27,289 nucleotides of DNA, taken from an uncultured Lachnospiraceae bacterium (lineage in GTDB: Bacteria; Bacillota; Clostridia; Lachnospirales; Lachnospiraceae). Numbering within the stretch: the stretch's first letter is position 1; every line of letters starts with the position of its first letter. Shown here piece by piece: positions 23,568 through 27,289 of the stretch. The translations under genes and the position numbers were made by a program. The stretch covers positions 1 through 27,289 of the forward strand of contig CAJUHQ010000039.1 of NCBI GenBank assembly GCA_910586095.1, read 5' to 3'. Under the pieces are notes generated by a model. It was not told the origin of the DNA. It did not search any database and saw only the letters and a program-made list of their open reading frames with translations.

Positions 23568-23687
23568 ACTGAAAAACGCCAAAAACAGGCGCTTTTCATC
23601 CTGATTGGTAAGCCCGCTAAGGCGGGCAGATGGGAGTTAGTGTGAGTCAGAGGCGTTTTTAGGAAAATATGAAGTGATGATATAGAA

Positions 23688-23703
23688 GCCTGCTAAAGCA
23701 GGC
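23688..23703 (+). promoter_or_regulatory. Hairpin next to the condensation-gene ribosome site
   Basis: GCCTGC (23688-23693) pairs with GCAGGC (23698-23703) with a TAAA loop. The AGAGGGGAG ribosome site begins within two bases of the stem. The arrangement matches the GC-rich hairpin plus right-hand linker of the R2 repeats and may affect translation start. Confidence 0.45.
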
Positions 23704-23717
23704 AGAGGGGAGTATAT

Positions 23718-25121
23718 ATGAAGACAAGAAAAGGGTATAAGACATATCCGTTGACAGTGGCACAAAAATTCCATAATTATTATGCACAATACTGTCCAGG
23801 AAAAGAAATATTAAATATTGGTACCAGCTTGACTATTGAGTTTGAGCTTGATATCGAGGAACTTAGAAAGGCTATTTATAAGGCATACGATCGCAGTGAG
23901 TCCATGCGGGCACGACTTGTATATGACAAGACGGAGAAGGAGTGGTATCAATATATCGCAGATAAAGAGGATCGCGAGATCGAATTTGTGGATTTTTCTG
24001 GAAAGACGATGGAGGAAGCCGAGGCAGAGATGACTGCATGGACGCGCGTTCCTTTTGACAAGGAAGATGCGCCAATGAATAAGGTGGTTATTATCAAGAC
24101 TCCAGATGGTTTTGAAGGCATGTATATTGCAGGGGATCACAGATTTCTCGATGCACAATCGTTGATTGGCTTTATGAAAGATGTTATAGAATTATACTGC
24201 AATGCGAAGTTTGAGGGAATTGCTTATCCATCAGACATGCGTTCTTATATTGAGCAGGTTGAGAAAGATTTGGCATATGAGGCAAACAGTAAGGCGCAAG
24301 CGCGTGACAGAGCTTATTTCTATAAGTTGATTGAGGAGTCAGAGCCGATCTATAATGGAATTGCGGGGCCAAAGAAGCTAGAGGAGGCAAGGGCAGCAAC
24401 TGGCAATCCCAATTTAAGAGCAGCACCCACTGGTTCCGACAGCTTTGCAGCAGCAATTGATATCTTTCATTTGGAGGAGGAACCTACTAGGAGGTTAATG
24501 ACATTCTGCGCGGAGCAACACATCTCGTTGCAATGTTTGCTGATTATGGGTATACGAACATACCTGCAAAAGATTAATCAGTGTGATGATGTATCTATGC
24601 AAGTTGCATATGCGCGCAGAGCTACATTACTCGAGAAAAAGTCAGGAGGTACTCGCATCCATTGCTTCCCATTCAGAACTATTATTCCTGAGACAAAGAG
24701 CTTTTTAGAGGGTGTATTTGAGATACGCGATAAGCAGAATGAAGTATTCCGCTATGTGAATTTTAATCCGGCAGAGTATCTTGGATATAGAGGAAAATAC
24801 TATAATCCTCCACAGGGAATGGGATATGAGACAATATCACTCACATACCAGCCTGCTACATTGAGAGAAAAGGGATTGACCGATTTAGGAAATATTCAAT
24901 ACAAGACAAAGCGGTATGGCAACGGTTACTATTCGGATGGTGTATATTTGACTGTGATGCATAGACCTGAGGACAATGGACTTGACTTTAGTTTTGAACA
25001 TCAGACAAAGGCATACAGCAAAGAACAGCTAGAGTATTTTTATTACTATATCTGCAAGCTTATGTTTAAGGGAATAGAGAATCCAGATCTCAAGATTGGG
25101 GACATTATTAAATTGGTGTAA
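23718..25121 (+). CDS. Stand-alone condensation-domain acyltransferase
   Basis: A 467-residue protein of the condensation-domain superfamily (NRPS C domains, PapA-type and related acyltransferases). These move an acyl group from a carrier protein or CoA to an amine or hydroxyl. The N-terminal lobe begins YPLTVAQKFHNYYAQ, typical of condensation domains. The active-site motif HHxxxDG appears as DHRFLDA with His141, the catalytic second His, and Asp145 kept and the first His replaced by Asp. The C-terminal lobe includes MQVAYARRATLLEKKSGGTRIHCFPFRTII. There are no carrier or adenylation domains in the same chain; both are encoded by the next two genes. The ribosome site and ATG lie in an R2-like sequence. 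The acceptor substrate is unknown. Confidence 0.82.
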   Translation: MKTRKGYKTYPLTVAQKFHNYYAQYCPGKEILNIGTSLTIEFELDIEELRKAIYKAYDRSESMRARLVYDKTEKEWYQYIADKEDREIEFVDFSGKTMEEAEAEMTAWTRVPFDKEDAPMNKVVIIKTPDGFEGMYIAGDHRFLDAQSLIGFMKDVIELYCNAKFEGIAYPSDMRSYIEQVEKDLAYEANSKAQARDRAYFYKLIEESEPIYNGIAGPKKLEEARAATGNPNLRAAPTGSDSFAAAIDIFHLEEEPTRRLMTFCAEQHISLQCLLIMGIRTYLQKINQCDDVSMQVAYARRATLLEKKSGGTRIHCFPFRTIIPETKSFLEGVFEIRDKQNEVFRYVNFNPAEYLGYRGKYYNPPQGMGYETISLTYQPATLREKGLTDLGNIQYKTKRYGNGYYSDGVYLTVMHRPEDNGLDFSFEHQTKAYSKEQLEYFYYYICKLMFKGIENPDLKIGDIIKLV

Positions 25122-25161
25122 CCTTTGCCGCACAGATTTTATTTTAGAAGGGAGAACAACC

Positions 25162-25386
25162 ATGTTTGAACAGTTGGTAGACATTATAGGAAATTATGTG
25201 GAAGTCAAGAAGGAAAATATTAAGCCAGAATCTCGTTTTATGGAAGATTTAGGCTTCACCTCATTTGATTTTATGAGTATGTTAGGTGAAATTGAGGAGG
25301 AGTTGGATGTTGAAATCAACCAGGAGGAGGCTGCAAACATCCGTACCGTGCAGGAGGCAGTAGACTACCTTTCAAAGTTATCATAA
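25162..25386 (+). CDS. Acyl/peptidyl carrier protein
   Basis: A 74-residue carrier protein with the typical four-helix length and acidic character. The phosphopantetheine site is Ser34 in DLGFTSFDFM, matching the usual DLG-x-(D/T)-S-(L/F)-(D/E) pattern. The open frame extends upstream to 25096, overlapping the condensation gene. AAGGGAG at 25148-25154 and the normal start of carrier proteins (MFEQLVDIIGNYVEVKKENI) place the start at the ATG at 25162. It lies 40 bases after the condensation gene and 63 bases before the acyl-AMP ligase gene, and so probably carries the acyl group between those two enzymes. A phosphopantetheinyl transferase must be encoded elsewhere. Confidence 0.92.
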   Translation: MFEQLVDIIGNYVEVKKENIKPESRFMEDLGFTSFDFMSMLGEIEEELDVEINQEEAANIRTVQEAVDYLSKLS

Positions 25387-25449
25387 AAGATTGTCATGTG
25401 AAGAAAACGAACCAAACGTTTATAAAAAGGGGATAAGGGAGGAATACAC

Positions 25450-26988
25450 ATGAACGAATTGCGTAGCACAATATATGAATTGCTTACAGAGGCGGCCTGT
25501 GCCTATGGCACACAAGATGCCATTCGCTATAAAGTAAAATGTGCGGATGAGAGCGGTAAAAAGGAAACCAAGGTAGAGTCAAAAACGTATACACAACTTC
25601 GTGAGGACAGTGAGCGGTTCACGCAAGCGCTCGCACAGTTTGGAGAACAAGGGCGCCATATTGCGATTATAGGATCGACTTCCTACTCCTGGATCACAGC
25701 GTATTATGGTATTGTAAATGGTGGTAGTGTGGCTGTCCCACTTGACGCAAATCTTCCAGCTCAGGATTTGTGTGAGCTACTTGACAGAGCAGATGTGACA
25801 ACACTTGTGTTTGATGAGTCCAAAGCAGATGTGGCAACATTGGCAGCACAGAATTGTCCAAAGCTAAAACATATGATTGCGACAGAAGCACAAAGCAAAG
25901 TTTCCGATACATTGTATATGTGGGATTTGGTGGCAAATGCAGTTCCACAGGAATGTGTCCGCCCACAACCAGAGGATTTGGCTACGATTATGTTCACTTC
26001 TGGAACGACTGGAAAGAGTAAGGGCGTTATGCTCACACACAGAAATCTCGCAGAGAATGCAACCGCATTAGATATGGGATATGAGCCAGGAATGGTGATC
26101 TTGAGTGTACTTCCTATTCATCATGCATATTGTTTAAGCATGGATATTCTGAAAGGTACTTCTATAGGGGCTATTATTTGTATCAATGATTCTCTTTTGC
26201 GGGTAGCAAAAAATATTAAGCTTTTTGAGCCTAATATGATTTTGATGGTACCACTTATGATAGAAACATTAGCAAAAAAACTCGAGGAAACATCCTGGAT
26301 ACCAGCGCCTCTTGTCAAAGTCAAAGTGTTTGGCAAACAGTTCCATACAGTGTGCAGTGGAGGAGCTTACTTAAATCCTGCCTACATTGATTTGTTTAAA
26401 AAATATGGTATCACTATTTTGCAAGGTTATGGAATGACAGAGAGTGCTCCTGTTATCAGTACAAATTGCAATGCTGCCATGAAAGCGGGTTCTATAGGTA
26501 AATGTATGCCCAATTGTGAGGTAAAAATTGTTGATGAAGAGATCTGGGTCAAAGGAACTAGTGTGATGCAGGGCTATTACAAAATGCCAGATGAAACCGC
26601 ACAGACTCTTGAAGATGGCTGGTTAAAAACTGGAGATCTTGGCTATATAGATGAAGAGGGATTTTTATTCCTGACAGGGCGCAAAAAGAATTTGATTATC
26701 ACGCCCAATGGTGAAAATGTATCACCAGAGGAAATTGAGAATAAACTTAGTGAAAATCGGTTGATTCAGGAAGTGTTGGTTCGTGACAGTGAAGGAGTGA
26801 TTGAGGCAGAGATTTTCCCAGATCTTGAGTATGTGACAAAGAAAAAGATCAAAGATGTTCAAGCACAGCTTCAGGTTCTGATCGATGAATACAACAAGAC
26901 AGCACCACTGTATAAGCGCATATTTAAGTTGAAGGTGCGCGATGTGGAATTTGAGAAAAATACCACAAAGAAGATAAAACGGTTTTAA
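25450..26988 (+). CDS. AMP-dependent acyl ligase (ANL superfamily)
   Basis: A 512-residue adenylate-forming enzyme that would activate a carboxylic acid with ATP and load it on the adjacent carrier protein. The P-loop TSGTTGKSKG is at residues 183-192. Further motifs are LPIHHAY, GYGMTESAPVIS, KTGDLGYIDEEGFLFLTGRKKNLIITPNGENVSPEEIE and the C-terminal NTTKKIKRF. There the usual Gly before the catalytic Lys (probably Lys508) is a Lys. Overall it looks more like long-chain fatty acyl ligases than amino-acid-activating NRPS domains, so a fatty acid substrate is the better guess. GGGAGG lies upstream of the ATG. It is the last gene of the condensation/carrier/ligase set; only repeats follow in the window. 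Confidence 0.9.
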   Translation: MNELRSTIYELLTEAACAYGTQDAIRYKVKCADESGKKETKVESKTYTQLREDSERFTQALAQFGEQGRHIAIIGSTSYSWITAYYGIVNGGSVAVPLDANLPAQDLCELLDRADVTTLVFDESKADVATLAAQNCPKLKHMIATEAQSKVSDTLYMWDLVANAVPQECVRPQPEDLATIMFTSGTTGKSKGVMLTHRNLAENATALDMGYEPGMVILSVLPIHHAYCLSMDILKGTSIGAIICINDSLLRVAKNIKLFEPNMILMVPLMIETLAKKLEETSWIPAPLVKVKVFGKQFHTVCSGGAYLNPAYIDLFKKYGITILQGYGMTESAPVISTNCNAAMKAGSIGKCMPNCEVKIVDEEIWVKGTSVMQGYYKMPDETAQTLEDGWLKTGDLGYIDEEGFLFLTGRKKNLIITPNGENVSPEEIENKLSENRLIQEVLVRDSEGVIEAEIFPDLEYVTKKKIKDVQAQLQVLIDEYNKTAPLYKRIFKLKVRDVEFEKNTTKKIKRF

Positions 26989-27137
26989 AGCTATGGAAAA
27001 GAGGCGCTTTTGCGGGCAAATATTTTGATGTAAACAAACTTTTTAATACACACAAAATGTTGTGCTGATGCCAAAATCATAGATGGCGACAGTATAAATA
27101 AGTCATATCCTACAATATAGATAATAAGCTACAACGA
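26989..27137. other. AT-rich gap without a recognised gene
   Basis: I see no open frame, RNA gene or clear promoter here. The region separates the ligase gene from the R2 hairpins that begin at 27138. Together with those repeats it makes a non-coding end of about 300 bases. Confidence 0.6.
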
Positions 27138-27289
27138 ATAAACTCCCATCAGATTGGAAAAGCTATTGTGTAATAGATAGAAGCGACACAATAGTCAATC
27201 TGATGGGAGTTTATTGTGAAATTAAAATTTCACTCATCTTGATTGGAGAGCCCGCTAAGGCGGGCAGATGGGAGTTAGTGTGAAATTAA
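27138..27289. repeat. R2 modular hairpin repeat array C, cut by the window edge
   Basis: A long inverted repeat comes first: ATAAACTCCCATCAGATTG (27138-27156) pairs perfectly with CAATCTGATGGGAGTTTAT (27196-27214), and CTATTGTGT (27163-27171) pairs with ACACAATAG (27186-27194). Then GTGAAATT/AATTTCAC (27216-27233), the CATCTTGATTGGAGA linker, GCCCGC/GCGGGC (27250-27265), AGATGGGAGTTA and the first half of another GTGTGAAATT hairpin at the edge. The long inverted repeat could also serve as a terminator for the ligase transcript. Confidence 0.85.

Larger units (their letters stand above)
23538..23717. repeat. R2 modular hairpin repeat array B
   Basis: Hairpins in order: GTGAAAAGTCTGC with GCAGACTTTTTCAC (23538-23567, overlapping the hydrolase stop); GAAAAACGCC with GGCGCTTTTC (23571-23597); CATCCTGATTGGTA linker; GCCCGC/GCGGGC (23612-23627); AGATGGGAGTTA linker and an orphan GTGTGAG. 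A GCCTGC/GCAGGC hairpin (23688-23703) stands directly before the ribosome site of the next gene. The first hairpin is terminator-like. No gene is visible in this stretch. Confidence 0.82.

Noticed and set aside
25096..25161. Longer N-terminus for the carrier protein
   Set aside because: The extra residues overlap the condensation gene and lack similarity to carrier proteins; a good ribosome site points to the ATG at 25162.

Overview
The window looks like a chromosomal segment from a low-GC Gram-positive anaerobe, most likely a gut or rumen Lachnospiraceae (Clostridia). The inference rests on AT-rich DNA, strong GGAGG-type ribosome binding sites, sigma-A-like promoters with TAGAAT -10 boxes, a GH3 beta-glucosidase with reversed domain order (known from Butyrivibrio and Ruminococcus), a TPR/DUF4037/DUF4125 protein, and close Firmicutes-type versions of GlmS, LCP protein, HtrA-like protease, ClpX and TrpS. 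No rRNA, tRNA, CRISPR array, transposase or phage gene was seen.

Layout. Positions 1-7058 hold part of a cell-surface glycan locus: two family 2 glycosyltransferases, a polyprenyl-phosphate sugar-1-phosphate transferase that would start a lipid-linked glycan, an LCP protein that would attach it to peptidoglycan, and a rhamnosyltransferase-like GT2. glmS (7164-9014) follows and supplies glucosamine-6-phosphate. Next is a compact run of a membrane-anchored HtrA-like protease, a divergent ClpX, a YczE-like membrane protein and a SAM methyltransferase (9061-13838). Then come a 1051-residue protein of unknown function (TPR, acidic linker, nucleotidyltransferase-like DUF4037, DUF4125), an intracellular beta-glucosidase and trpS. 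A divergent TetR regulator faces an SCP2-domain protein plus alpha/beta hydrolase pair, with two matching palindromic operators between them. The last genes form a three-gene thiotemplate set: condensation-type acyltransferase, carrier protein and acyl-AMP ligase.

Two families of structured intergenic repeats run through the window. Family R1 (1-190 and 1608-1877) brackets the first glycosyltransferase gene. Family R2 (17080-17430, 23538-23717, 27138-27289) is modular: conserved linkers join hairpins whose stem sequences vary. Copies of both reach into genes. R1 supplies the stop codon of the first glycosyltransferase, R2 supplies the stop of the DUF4125 protein, and an R2-like flank forms the ribosome binding site and start codon of the condensation protein.

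The best candidates for undescribed biology are the R2 repeat family, the stand-alone condensation/carrier/ligase set, and the TPR-nucleotidyltransferase-DUF4125 protein. All functional statements come from reading motifs by eye; no database search was run.
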